Shown here: positions 25,863-33,143 of the stretch, in pieces
How positions within the stretch are numbered: the stretch's first letter is position 1
Layout: each line of letters begins with the position of its first letter
Source: Rhizobiales bacterium 62-17
Lineage (GTDB): Bacteria; Pseudomonadota; Alphaproteobacteria; Rhizobiales; Beijerinckiaceae
DNA: 64,000 nt
Assembly (NCBI GenBank): GCA_001898965.1
Contig: MKVW01000003.1
Span: 681,440 to 745,439 of the forward strand
Direction of reading: 5' to 3'
The notes under the pieces: generated by a model
Seen by the model: only the letters and a program-made list of their open reading frames with translations
What the model was told of the DNA's origin: nothing
The model's database searches: none
Translations under genes and position numbers: made by a program

Positions 25863-26077
25863 GGCCGGTCCGGTCGTCAGCGGGCCTCCCGCCCGCGCTC
25901 CTTGAGGCTAATGGAAGCCCCAAGGCCAGGCAAGCAAGGCTCATAGGCAATCCTGCTCAAGATTTCGGCGCGAGATGGACAAAGCTTTCGCCAAATGGAT
26001 AAAGCGCCCAGCCCAAGCCCTTGCCGAACCGCCTCGCCGGTTCTGTAATCCCTGCATCAGATATGGAGGAGGTTGCG

Positions 26078-26524
26078 ATGAGTCTGGAGAAGGGTATCAC
26101 CCGCGACGGCGAAGGTTTCGCCAACAAGCAGTGGAACATCCTGGGGCAGACCTATTTCCCCAAGGCCTCCTGCGAATCCACCTTCGCCTTCGAGACCAAT
26201 AGCGAACCTGGGCAATTCGTGCCGGTCCATATCCATCCGACGCAGGAAGAATTCATCCTGGTGCAGGAAGGCGTCCTCAGCCTGAAGCTTGACGGTGTTT
26301 GGCTCGATGCCAAGGCCGGCGATCTGGTGCGCATGCCGCGCGGGGTGCCGCATGGCTATTTCAACAAATCGGATAAGCCGGCCCGCGCCATGTTCTGGGT
26401 GTCGCCGGCGCGCAGCCTCGAAGCTTTGTTCGAGAAGCTGCATAATCTCACCGATCCGAATGAAGTGGTGAAGATATCGGCGCAGCACGAAGTCAACTTC
26501 CTGCCGCCGGAAGCCAACGACTGA
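26078..26524 (+). CDS. Single-domain cupin protein
   Basis: A 148-residue cupin. Motif 1 is VPVHIHPTQEEFILVQEGVLSL (metal-ligand His, His, Glu) and motif 2 is GDLVRMPRGVPHGYFN (fourth ligand His), so the metal site is intact. GGAGGAGG lies just before the chosen ATG at 26078, ruling out an upstream in-frame codon at 26021. It precedes a flavin monooxygenase by 63 bp and may act in the same pathway as a dioxygenase, isomerase or sugar-type epimerase; no specific reaction can be assigned. Confidence 0.82.
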   Translation: MSLEKGITRDGEGFANKQWNILGQTYFPKASCESTFAFETNSEPGQFVPVHIHPTQEEFILVQEGVLSLKLDGVWLDAKAGDLVRMPRGVPHGYFNKSDKPARAMFWVSPARSLEALFEKLHNLTDPNEVVKISAQHEVNFLPPEAND

Positions 26525-26587
26525 CATCCGCGCGGCTTAGCAAAGCCACGCGCTCCCACTCCCTGATCCAAACACGGATGAACGACC

Positions 26588-28078
26588 ATGGTTCACCGAA
26601 AGCACGTGTGCGTCATCGGCGCTGGCGTCAGCGGTCTTGCGACCGCGAAAGTCTTCAAGTCACGCGGCCATGAGGTGACGATCCTCGAGCGCAGCGGCGA
26701 TCTCGGCGGTGTCTGGGAACCGGCCCGCTCCTACCCCGACGTGCAGACGCAAAGTCCGAAGGAGCTTTATCGCTATACCGATAAGGCCATGCCAGCCGAT
26801 TATCCGGAATGGCCGAAGGGACCACAGGTCCATGCCTATCTCGCAAGCTATGCCGACGACCATGGCCTGAAGCCGCTTATTCGCTATGGCACATCCGTGC
26901 AATCGATGGCGCGCCGCGCTTCGGGCGAGCCCGGCTGGACATTGGAGCTGAAAGGCGCCGACGGTACGACGAACCAGGAGGATTTCGATTTCGTCGCCGT
27001 CTGCACTGGCCAATTCAGCGAGAAGAAGAAGGCCAACTGGCCGGGGCAAGACGCGTTCTTACAGAATGGCGGCCAAATCCTTCACTCGTCCGACTATACA
27101 AATCCAGCTTCCGTCAAAGGCAAACGTGTCGTCGTGCTTGGCGCCTCGAAGTCGGCAACCGATATCGCTGTCAATGCGGTCAATGCCGGCGCTGCGTCCG
27201 TGCATTTCGTTTATCGCGAGCCGATGTGGCGCATCCCCTATTTCATCGGCGGCCTGATCAATTTCAAACGCATCCTCTATATCCGCGCGCAAGAGGAAAT
27301 GTTCCGCGGCTGGAATTTGAGCGGCATGTCGAAGATCAATCATGCCATCGCCAGGCCCTTCATCTGGGCCAATTGGCGGGCGCTCGAGTCGCTACTAAAA
27401 ATGCAATTGCGGCTGAAGGCTTGCAACATGGTTCCTAGCGAACGGATCGAGGACGGCGTCAATTGTTCGGTGCCGATAGCCACGCCCGGCTTCCATCCGA
27501 TGGTGGCGGACGGACGGATCAAGGCGATCCGTGGGACGTTCGATCATTTCGAGAAAGATGCCGTCGTTATGACCGGCGGCGAGCGTGTGACCGCCGACAT
27601 GGCCATTCTGGCAATCGGCTGGGAGCTCGGCATTCCCTTCCTGCCCGACAGCTATCAGAAGAAGCTGGTCGATCCCGATGGCCAGTACCGGCTCTATCGG
27701 CTGATCGCCAATCCCGATCTGCCTGACATGGGCTTCGTCGGTTTCAACTCATCCTTCTGCACGGTGCTCAATGCGGAAATGGCGGCGAACTGGCTGGCCC
27801 GCTATGCCGATGGCCAGTTGGCGCGGCAGCCGAGCACGGAAGACATGCGCCGCAACATCGAGATGATGCTGCATTGGCGGCGCAACGAGCGGCCAGCCGC
27901 TGGCGTCTATGGCGGCTTGTGCGTTGCGCCCTTCCATTTCAAGCATTTCGACGAATTGCTTGATGACATGGGTGCGAAAGTCCGGCGGCGCGGTGCCCTC
28001 ACCGAGAAGTTCACGCCGCCCGATGCAGATGCCTTTGCGCGCTATCTCGCTTCGGTGCCGGATTATCGGGTCCAATAA
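26588..28078 (+). CDS. Flavin-containing monooxygenase (FMO/BVMO class)
   Basis: A 496-residue class B flavoprotein monooxygenase. FAD motif IGAGVSGLATAKVFKSRGH is at the N-terminus with GDLGGVWEPARSYPDVQTQSP, the NADPH motif is VVLGASKSATDIAVNA near residue 185, and GGQILHSSDYTNPASVKGK is the FMO-type fingerprint between them. ATG-based MAILAIGWELG fits the second-domain ATGY motif. Such enzymes oxygenate N or S atoms or insert oxygen next to carbonyls. Downstream of a cupin gene and divergent from an AraC regulator; substrate unknown. Confidence 0.87.
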   Translation: MVHRKHVCVIGAGVSGLATAKVFKSRGHEVTILERSGDLGGVWEPARSYPDVQTQSPKELYRYTDKAMPADYPEWPKGPQVHAYLASYADDHGLKPLIRYGTSVQSMARRASGEPGWTLELKGADGTTNQEDFDFVAVCTGQFSEKKKANWPGQDAFLQNGGQILHSSDYTNPASVKGKRVVVLGASKSATDIAVNAVNAGAASVHFVYREPMWRIPYFIGGLINFKRILYIRAQEEMFRGWNLSGMSKINHAIARPFIWANWRALESLLKMQLRLKACNMVPSERIEDGVNCSVPIATPGFHPMVADGRIKAIRGTFDHFEKDAVVMTGGERVTADMAILAIGWELGIPFLPDSYQKKLVDPDGQYRLYRLIANPDLPDMGFVGFNSSFCTVLNAEMAANWLARYADGQLARQPSTEDMRRNIEMMLHWRRNERPAAGVYGGLCVAPFHFKHFDELLDDMGAKVRRRGALTEKFTPPDADAFARYLASVPDYRVQ

Positions 28079-28083
28079 CGCCC

Positions 28084-28108
28084 GGAACCGTCGCTTGGTT
28101 CCTACGTT
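28084..28108 (+). promoter_or_regulatory. EcfG-type promoter (perfect consensus)
   Basis: GGAAC at 28084-28088, 16-nt spacer, CGTT at 28105-28108, an exact match to the alphaproteobacterial general-stress sigma factor consensus. It lies 45 bp upstream of the ATG at 28154 and just after the flavin monooxygenase stop. Confidence 0.65.
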
Positions 28109-28153
28109 CTCATAGCGATGCATCGCGGCCGCGATGCTCGATTTGAGGACGAC

Positions 28154-28699
28154 ATGATCGATTATTCCATTTTTGCACCGGCGCGACCGACCCTAGCGGC
28201 CCTTTTCATCGCCCTGTTCGCGAATCACGCGATAGCCGCTCCGGTCTGCAGCGTCTCGCAAGCGACGCAGGAGCGCATTCTCAAAACGTTGTGCAGCAAT
28301 CCCGGTGCGACGCCCAACCCCGCCTGCATCACGCACGATGCGGAAAGCAGCATCGTCGAGGCTATCGCCTATATCACTCTGTTCGAGCGTTGCGGCGACC
28401 GCGCTTTCGCCGATCAAGCTGCCCGCGGCCTCAGTCGCGTCTATGCGGCGACAGCGGCGTTGGCGAGTTGCGTCGGTGTCGATCTCGATTCGGAAGCGAT
28501 GATTGCTTACGGCCGCGCGCGGGCCAAAACCAATTCCAGCAATCTCACCTGCACGGCCAACAGCGAGACCGTACTCAAAGGCTTGCGGCCAAACATCGCC
28601 AAATATGCCGATGTCGCCGCCGATCCAAATTCCTTGCTAAGCCTGTACGAGGCGGCTGGTGTGAGCATCGATGCCGCCGGCAAGGTGACAGAGAAATAG
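28154..28699 (+). CDS. Hypothetical exported protein, probably stress-induced
   Basis: A 181-residue protein with a signal peptide (PTLAALFIALFANHAIAAP). The mature part is helical and has six cysteines (VCSVSQ, TLCSNP, ACITHD, RCGDR, SCVGVD, TCTAN), suggesting disulphides in the periplasm. GAGGACGAC precedes the chosen ATG; an in-frame ATG at 28118 would start close to the transcription start predicted from the EcfG promoter. No family was recognised. It ends 1 bp before the convergent FAD monooxygenase stop. Confidence 0.7.
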   Translation: MIDYSIFAPARPTLAALFIALFANHAIAAPVCSVSQATQERILKTLCSNPGATPNPACITHDAESSIVEAIAYITLFERCGDRAFADQAARGLSRVYAATAALASCVGVDLDSEAMIAYGRARAKTNSSNLTCTANSETVLKGLRPNIAKYADVAADPNSLLSLYEAAGVSIDAAGKVTEK

Positions 28700-28700
28700 G

Positions 28701-29843
28701 CTACGCCCGCAGCTTGTCTTGCGACAAGCTTTCGACGCGCGCCGCGAAGTCCGGGTCCTGGCGACGCAGGCGCTCGTGATCGACGCGGCCAGTGCGCATC
28801 ATATAGTCGTAAGCAAAAGCGACCGGTTCCAGATGCATGCGCTCGTCGACGCTCTCATACCAAAGAATGCTTTTCATCGCTGCGTCCTGGAAGGTTCCCG
28901 CGCCGCCGCGCCGCTCGCGTTCGAACTGTGCAAAGGTGGCTTGCACGTCTCGACTGTTGGCGCGCAGCGCTTTTGCCAACGCGATCGCGTCTTGCAGCGC
29001 GACACGGGTGCCCGAGCCTATCGATGGATGGACTGTCTTCAGCGCATCGCCGATCAGCACCACATTCTCGTGATGCCAATGTTTGCTGGTGACGAATTCC
29101 GGCGTGAACCAGAGCGAGCGATTGGAAATCAGGGATTCGCCGCCGAGAAAATCCTTGAAAACCGTCTCGCAAATCGCGCGGCTCTCCTCATCATTTGCCT
29201 TGTCGAGCCCGGCGGCACGCCAACTCGCCTCGCTGCATTCGATGACGCAGGTGCCATAGTCCGGCGCGTAACGATAAGCATGGGCGATAAATGTGCCATA
29301 GGGCGACGGCTGAAAAACCAGGTTGACGGAGTCGAGCCGCTTCGTCGTGCCGTACCAGATCCATTTGTTGAGCCGCGGTTCCTTGGTCGCCTGAAAGAAT
29401 TCGTTCAGCGACGTGCGCACCGCGCTGTTGACGCCATCGGCGCCGACGACGAGATCGTAATCGCCGCGTAGATCCGGCGTGGCGATGCGCTTTTCGAAGA
29501 TGAGCCGCACGCCCTCTTTCCGGGCATTCTCCTGCATCACCTGCAGCAGCTTCACGCGGCTGACGCCCATGAAGGCATTGCCGAGCAGCGGGATCGCCTC
29601 GCCTTTGTGGGTCAGGGTGATGTGCGTCTGAAACTCGGCATTCTCGGAAATCCGGCGGCGCAGATCGGAATCGACGTCATCGAGAATGTTGAGGGCGACA
29701 TCGGCCAGAACGACGCCGAAGCCATAGGTCGCGTGCGCCGGGTTCTGCTCATAAACATCAATTTCATGAGTGGAATCAGCCTGTTTCGCCAGTTTGGCGA
29801 AGAGCAGTCCTGCTGGTCCTCCGCCGACCACCGCGATGCGCAT
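28701..29843 (-). CDS. FAD-dependent aromatic monooxygenase, VioD/salicylyl-CoA 5-hydroxylase-like
   Basis: A 380-residue flavoprotein hydroxylase. MRIAVVGGGPAGLLFAKLAKQADSTHEIDVYEQN and YGFGVVLADVALNIL at the N-terminus, NKWIWYGTTKRLDSVNLVF in the middle, and VVLIGDALKTVHPSIGSGTRVALQDAIALAKAL resemble tryptophan hydroxylase VioD and the N-terminal part of salicylyl-CoA/anthraniloyl-CoA hydroxylases. The start at 29843 has GAGGAGAG upstream. Its promoter shares a 26-bp element with that of the aryl-acid ligase at 33144, suggesting the substrate may be the CoA ester made by that ligase (inference). Confidence 0.85.
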   Translation of the reverse strand: MRIAVVGGGPAGLLFAKLAKQADSTHEIDVYEQNPAHATYGFGVVLADVALNILDDVDSDLRRRISENAEFQTHITLTHKGEAIPLLGNAFMGVSRVKLLQVMQENARKEGVRLIFEKRIATPDLRGDYDLVVGADGVNSAVRTSLNEFFQATKEPRLNKWIWYGTTKRLDSVNLVFQPSPYGTFIAHAYRYAPDYGTCVIECSEASWRAAGLDKANDEESRAICETVFKDFLGGESLISNRSLWFTPEFVTSKHWHHENVVLIGDALKTVHPSIGSGTRVALQDAIALAKALRANSRDVQATFAQFERERRGGAGTFQDAAMKSILWYESVDERMHLEPVAFAYDYMMRTGRVDHERLRRQDPDFAARVESLSQDKLRA

Positions 29844-29871
29844 ATAGCTCTCCTCAACGCTTTCATCATCA

Positions 29872-29897
29872 GCGTTGATATATTTACATATGCGTTG
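29872..29897 (-). promoter_or_regulatory. Shared regulatory element upstream of the FAD monooxygenase
   Basis: On the minus strand: CAACGC, 4 nt, then GTAAATATATCAACGC. The last 16 bp and the AACGC half-site, with the same 4-nt gap, recur at 33048-33073 upstream of the aryl-acid ligase. It ends 28 bp before the start codon. A further GCGTTGA (29853 region) forms an inverted repeat with the distal TCAACGC. Confidence 0.65.
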
Positions 29898-29934
29898 AAA
29901 CAATGCAAGCGTCGTCGCTCAGCCGCCCTGGGGG

Positions 29935-30444
29935 CTACTTGAGAAACGTCGTCAGCACCGCGCCTTCATCATGGATCGTGACGGCGAGAACGGCGGCCGC
30001 CTGATCATAGCTGGGGTTTTCGAAGAACTGATGGGTCGTGCCCATGGGCTCGAAAAACACCTGCCCCATCGCATAATCGGCCACCGGCAGGCCGGCATGT
30101 TCCGAGCGCACATTTCCTTCCAGCACATAGGCCGTCACGTCGCCGCCGTGGAAATGTGGCGCGCTCAACGCACGCGGCGGCAAGCGGACGAGCTGGGTCG
30201 TCACCCACTTTCCCGGCGCGCCGGCCAATGGCTCCGTGCGCAAGGTCGTGACGACGGTCCGGGGCCGCGCCGCGTCCTGCGCCGACGTGCTGCACAGAAT
30301 GTCGGGCAAGGTGAAGCCGATGGTGTTGCTGGAGCGCCAACCCGCGATCAACAGAAGCATCGACAAAGCACCGGCAAGCAGGAGCGTCATGCTTCCCGTC
30401 GCCAGAGGCCGCGTTTCGGCCAGTTTGAGGCTGTCGGCCATCAT
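29935..30444 (-). CDS. Membrane-anchored cupin protein
   Basis: A 169-residue protein with an N-terminal membrane segment (SMTLLLAGALSMLLLIAGW, about residues 18-36) and a C-terminal cupin fold outside the cytoplasm. APHFHGGDVTAYVLEGNV gives the motif 1 His residues and GQVFFEPMGTTHQFFEN motif 2, so a metal site is likely. It is divergent from a MarR regulator across a double palindromic operator (30468-30505) and is therefore probably its main target. Function unknown; perhaps a detoxification or sensing role. Confidence 0.8.
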   Translation of the reverse strand: MMADSLKLAETRPLATGSMTLLLAGALSMLLLIAGWRSSNTIGFTLPDILCSTSAQDAARPRTVVTTLRTEPLAGAPGKWVTTQLVRLPPRALSAPHFHGGDVTAYVLEGNVRSEHAGLPVADYAMGQVFFEPMGTTHQFFENPSYDQAAAVLAVTIHDEGAVLTTFLK

Positions 30445-30467
30445 GCGAGATGCCTTTCTTTCCAGAT

Positions 30468-30505
30468 TATCAGAGCCCTGATATATACGTATCAGCGCTC
30501 TGATA
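30468..30505. promoter_or_regulatory. Two MarR-type operators between divergent cupin and MarR genes
   Basis: Site 1 (30468-30483) and site 2 (30490-30505) are both TATCAG-N4-CTGATA; read on opposite strands they differ at one of 16 bases. Their centres are 22 bp apart, two helical turns. Site 1 ends 24 bp before 30468 relative to the cupin start at 30444 and site 2 lies 30 bp before the MarR start, so both promoters would be covered. Confidence 0.8.
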
Positions 30506-30535
30506 TTGAGGCAAGGTCACGATGTGGATGGATCG

Positions 30536-31060
30536 ATGAGCAGGAAAGAAGCCAAAAGCCCTCGGAAAACGGCGCAAGAACACCCCGTGAAACGCGCTCT
30601 GCCGCGCGCCGGCGAGGGCAAACGCGGTGTTGACGGGCATCTGGCCTATCTGCTGCGGCAGGCACACGCCGCCGTACGCCAAGCGCTCGAAAAGGCACTG
30701 GCGGAGACGGGCATCACCCATCCGCAATTCGTCGTTCTAACTTTGGTGCGCGCCTATGGCGATCTGTCAGGCGCCGAGATCGCGCGGCTCGCCGTCATCA
30801 CGCCGCAAACCGCCAACACCATCACAACCAACCTTGTGCGCCTGGGGGCTCTGGCCCGCCATCCCGACCCTTCCCATGGCAAGGTGCTGCGTCTGTCCTT
30901 GACCGAGACAGGACGCAATCTGTTGGCGCGTGCGCGACCTCGCACCGAAGCGGTGGAGCGCGATCTCGCCGCCACTCTGCCCGCTGAATTCGAAGCGCCG
31001 CTGCGGCAATGGCTGGTGCGTGTGGCGACGGATCTGGGCGATCCGTCGCGCGACCGCTAG
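30536..31060 (+). CDS. MarR-family transcriptional regulator
   Basis: A 174-residue MarR protein. After a basic Lys/Arg-rich extension of about 30 residues comes the winged-helix domain: LAYLLRQAHAAVRQALEKAL, QFVVLTLVRAYGDLSGAEIARLAVITPQTANTITTNLVRLGALAR (recognition helix around TPQTANTI) and the wing HGKVLRLSLTETGRNLL. MarR dimers usually repress a divergent gene and themselves, with small phenolic or oxidant signals as inducers. Two palindromes directly upstream are the likely sites. It overlaps the convergent DUF3829 gene by 4 bp. Confidence 0.92.
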   Translation: MSRKEAKSPRKTAQEHPVKRALPRAGEGKRGVDGHLAYLLRQAHAAVRQALEKALAETGITHPQFVVLTLVRAYGDLSGAEIARLAVITPQTANTITTNLVRLGALARHPDPSHGKVLRLSLTETGRNLLARARPRTEAVERDLAATLPAEFEAPLRQWLVRVATDLGDPSRDR

Positions 31061-32001
31061 CGATCGTCGTACATACCGCTGTTACTCATCTGCACCAGCA
31101 TGTTGTACTGATTGACGATGCTCTGAAGGCCGTTGGACATACGGCGCGGATCACCCTTGGTGCGCGCCAACTGTTCGCGCAGCCCACGCAGATCGCCCAG
31201 CAACTGACTGGGCGTCGAAGCGAAACTCGAGAGCTTCCCCGGATTGCTGCCTGTGAAAGCCACCATGTCCTTGATGGCGCCGGCATAGTCGTTCAACGCC
31301 GCGTCGAAGGCAGACAGGTCGATGGCTTGCCGGCCGCTGCTTGGCAGAACGTCCATCACGCGTCGGATCTTCCACATCACATTGGTGCGCTGCCATTTCG
31401 CCAGGCGGCCTTCCTGCTTCTCGATCGCATCGAGCCGTTGCTGGTCGGCTTTGTCTTTCTCGACACGGAAAGCGGCTTCCATGCGTGCCCGCGCCGTCCC
31501 GTAGGTCTCGATCGCCGGCAGCAGCTTGGCATGCAGGTCCCTGCCTTGCTCCATCTTGTCGGCTAGATAATCCTTGCGCTGGTAATAGCCGGCTGCCTGG
31601 TTGAGCAATGGGCTGATCGCCGTGTTGGCGGCAATGAAGGCCTTCACCGCGGCATCGAGTTCCGGCATGGCCGGCTCGCGTCCGGCTGCGGCGGAAGCCT
31701 CAGTCGTCTCTCGCGTCGTGTCGTAGACTTCGTAGAGACCATAGTCGATATAGCGTTCCTTGCCGGTCGGGCCGGTCTTCATATTGACCCAGCTACGATA
31801 GCGATTGATCGAATCCTCGACTCGCAATGTCCGGTTCATTAGCGCCACATAGGCATTGAACTTGGAGGTTGCCGCATTCAAAAGCGCTGAAGGATCGGTC
31901 ACAGCGGCCGCTGTCGTCTGCGCAAGCGCCGGCGGGCCGCCGATAGCCGCAAGGCTGAGCGCGGCCAATAGAAACGCTGCGCCGGTCTGATGGACCTTCA
32001 T
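31057..32001 (-). CDS. Exported DUF3829 (YiiG-like) protein
   Basis: A 314-residue protein with a signal peptide (KVHQTGAAFLLAALSLAAIGGPPALAQ). The rest is alpha-helical, with KFNAYVALMNRTLRVEDSINRYRSWVNMKTGPTGKERYIDYGLY near the start and long Lys/Glu/Gln helices, fitting DUF3829, which includes E. coli lipoprotein YiiG; here there is no lipobox cysteine. GGAGTTTCCC precedes the ATG at 32001. Function unknown, probably periplasmic. Confidence 0.78.
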   Translation of the reverse strand: MKVHQTGAAFLLAALSLAAIGGPPALAQTTAAAVTDPSALLNAATSKFNAYVALMNRTLRVEDSINRYRSWVNMKTGPTGKERYIDYGLYEVYDTTRETTEASAAAGREPAMPELDAAVKAFIAANTAISPLLNQAAGYYQRKDYLADKMEQGRDLHAKLLPAIETYGTARARMEAAFRVEKDKADQQRLDAIEKQEGRLAKWQRTNVMWKIRRVMDVLPSSGRQAIDLSAFDAALNDYAGAIKDMVAFTGSNPGKLSSFASTPSQLLGDLRGLREQLARTKGDPRRMSNGLQSIVNQYNMLVQMSNSGMYDDR

Positions 32002-32140
32002 GGGAAACTCCAATGATTTCGTTCTGACAACACTGCATACCGCAAGCCGGGACCGACCGATACGGCTGCGTTCAAGCTTATGAAAAGACATAGAATTAAA
32101 CGACGTTCCGGCATGTGCGGCAGCGCACAGAACCGGGCGC

Positions 32141-32911
32141 TCAGTCCTTTTGCGCCAAGCGCTCGATCAGCGCGAGATTCTCGCGAATTTCCTGCGACAG
32201 CGCACCAACTGTCGCGGTCTTCTTCGCCGCCGTCGTGCGCCGCACAACCGTCATGGCATTCTCGGCCATCTGCACGGCGATCTCTTCGGGGCGCTGCTCG
32301 CGGCTGGGATAAAGCCACCAGGCCGTCCACATGGTCATGCCGATGATCGACAGTGCACTAACGCGACGATCAGTGGCACGGGCTTCGCCGGCCAGTTCCG
32401 CCTCTTCGATCAGCCGCATCATCTCGCGCAGGATATGGCGCTTGGCCTCCTTATGGGCGCCAGCCACGGCGTCTGGCAGTTCCGCCTCGCTGCGCTCGAC
32501 CAAACGAAAATGCGTGTGCGGATCGGACACCCATAACACCAAGCGGCGCACTACTTCGCCGATCTTGGTGAGGGGCGTCAGGTCCTCGCCGTCGACCTCC
32601 TGGAAGATCTGCGCCACCGGCAGAGTAACGCCCTGGATCAGCTCCTGCAGGAGCGCATCCTTGTTGGGATAGTAATAGTAGATCGACGAACGGTGCAGGC
32701 CAACGGCATCGGCGACGTCCTTCAGGCTCGTAGCGGCGAAACCCTGTTTGGCGAAGAGTGCCGCCGCCTTGTCGAGCACTTCGCTCGCCAGCAATTCACG
32801 CCGAGCCCCGCCAGCACCAGGATCAGCTTCGATCGGCACCTCAATGCCACGCGGCTTGGTGGTGCCCTTGGGGGCTTTGTCGGTTCGCGTACGGGCGACA
32901 GCCATGTCCAT
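32141..32911 (-). CDS. TetR-family transcriptional regulator
   Basis: A 256-residue regulator with a Lys/Pro-rich N-terminal extension of about 37 residues before the HTH: ELLASEVLDKAAALFAKQGFAATSLKDVADAVGLHRSSIYYYYPNKDALLQELI. The C-terminal ligand domain is a TetR_C-type helical bundle. It is divergent from the aryl-acid ligase gene, so it likely regulates it, and the shared 16-bp element at 33058-33073 is its best candidate operator. A second ATG at 32905 has a better-placed AGGGA and may be the true start. Confidence 0.9.
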   Translation of the reverse strand: MDMAVARTRTDKAPKGTTKPRGIEVPIEADPGAGGARRELLASEVLDKAAALFAKQGFAATSLKDVADAVGLHRSSIYYYYPNKDALLQELIQGVTLPVAQIFQEVDGEDLTPLTKIGEVVRRLVLWVSDPHTHFRLVERSEAELPDAVAGAHKEAKRHILREMMRLIEEAELAGEARATDRRVSALSIIGMTMWTAWWLYPSREQRPEEIAVQMAENAMTVVRRTTAAKKTATVGALSQEIRENLALIERLAQKD

Positions 32912-33047
32912 CCCTGTGGCTAGAATCGTAGATCACTTGGCATAGAGCGGAACCTGGGTCGAAACCACAAGCCCACTTTGCTCTTTGTTTTGACATGTCT
33001 AATCGGCGTTCAATGCCTTTAGCACCGAAACGCAACCCTCGATGATT

Positions 33048-33073
33048 TAACGCCGACGTAAATATATCAACGC
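33048..33073 (+). promoter_or_regulatory. Shared regulatory element upstream of the aryl-acid ligase
   Basis: TAACGC, 4 nt, GTAAATATATCAACGC, matching the element at 29872-29897 in the last 16 bp, in AACGC and in spacing. Its left part AACGCCGA (33049-33056) also forms an inverted repeat with TCGGCGTT at 33003-33010, nearer the TetR gene. It ends 70 bp before the ligase start. Confidence 0.65.
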
Positions 33074-33143
33074 AACAGTTGAATATCAGACATAAACGTT
33101 GTAAACAATCCCCAGAGACATCGATCCAAACGGGAGGACGCTG

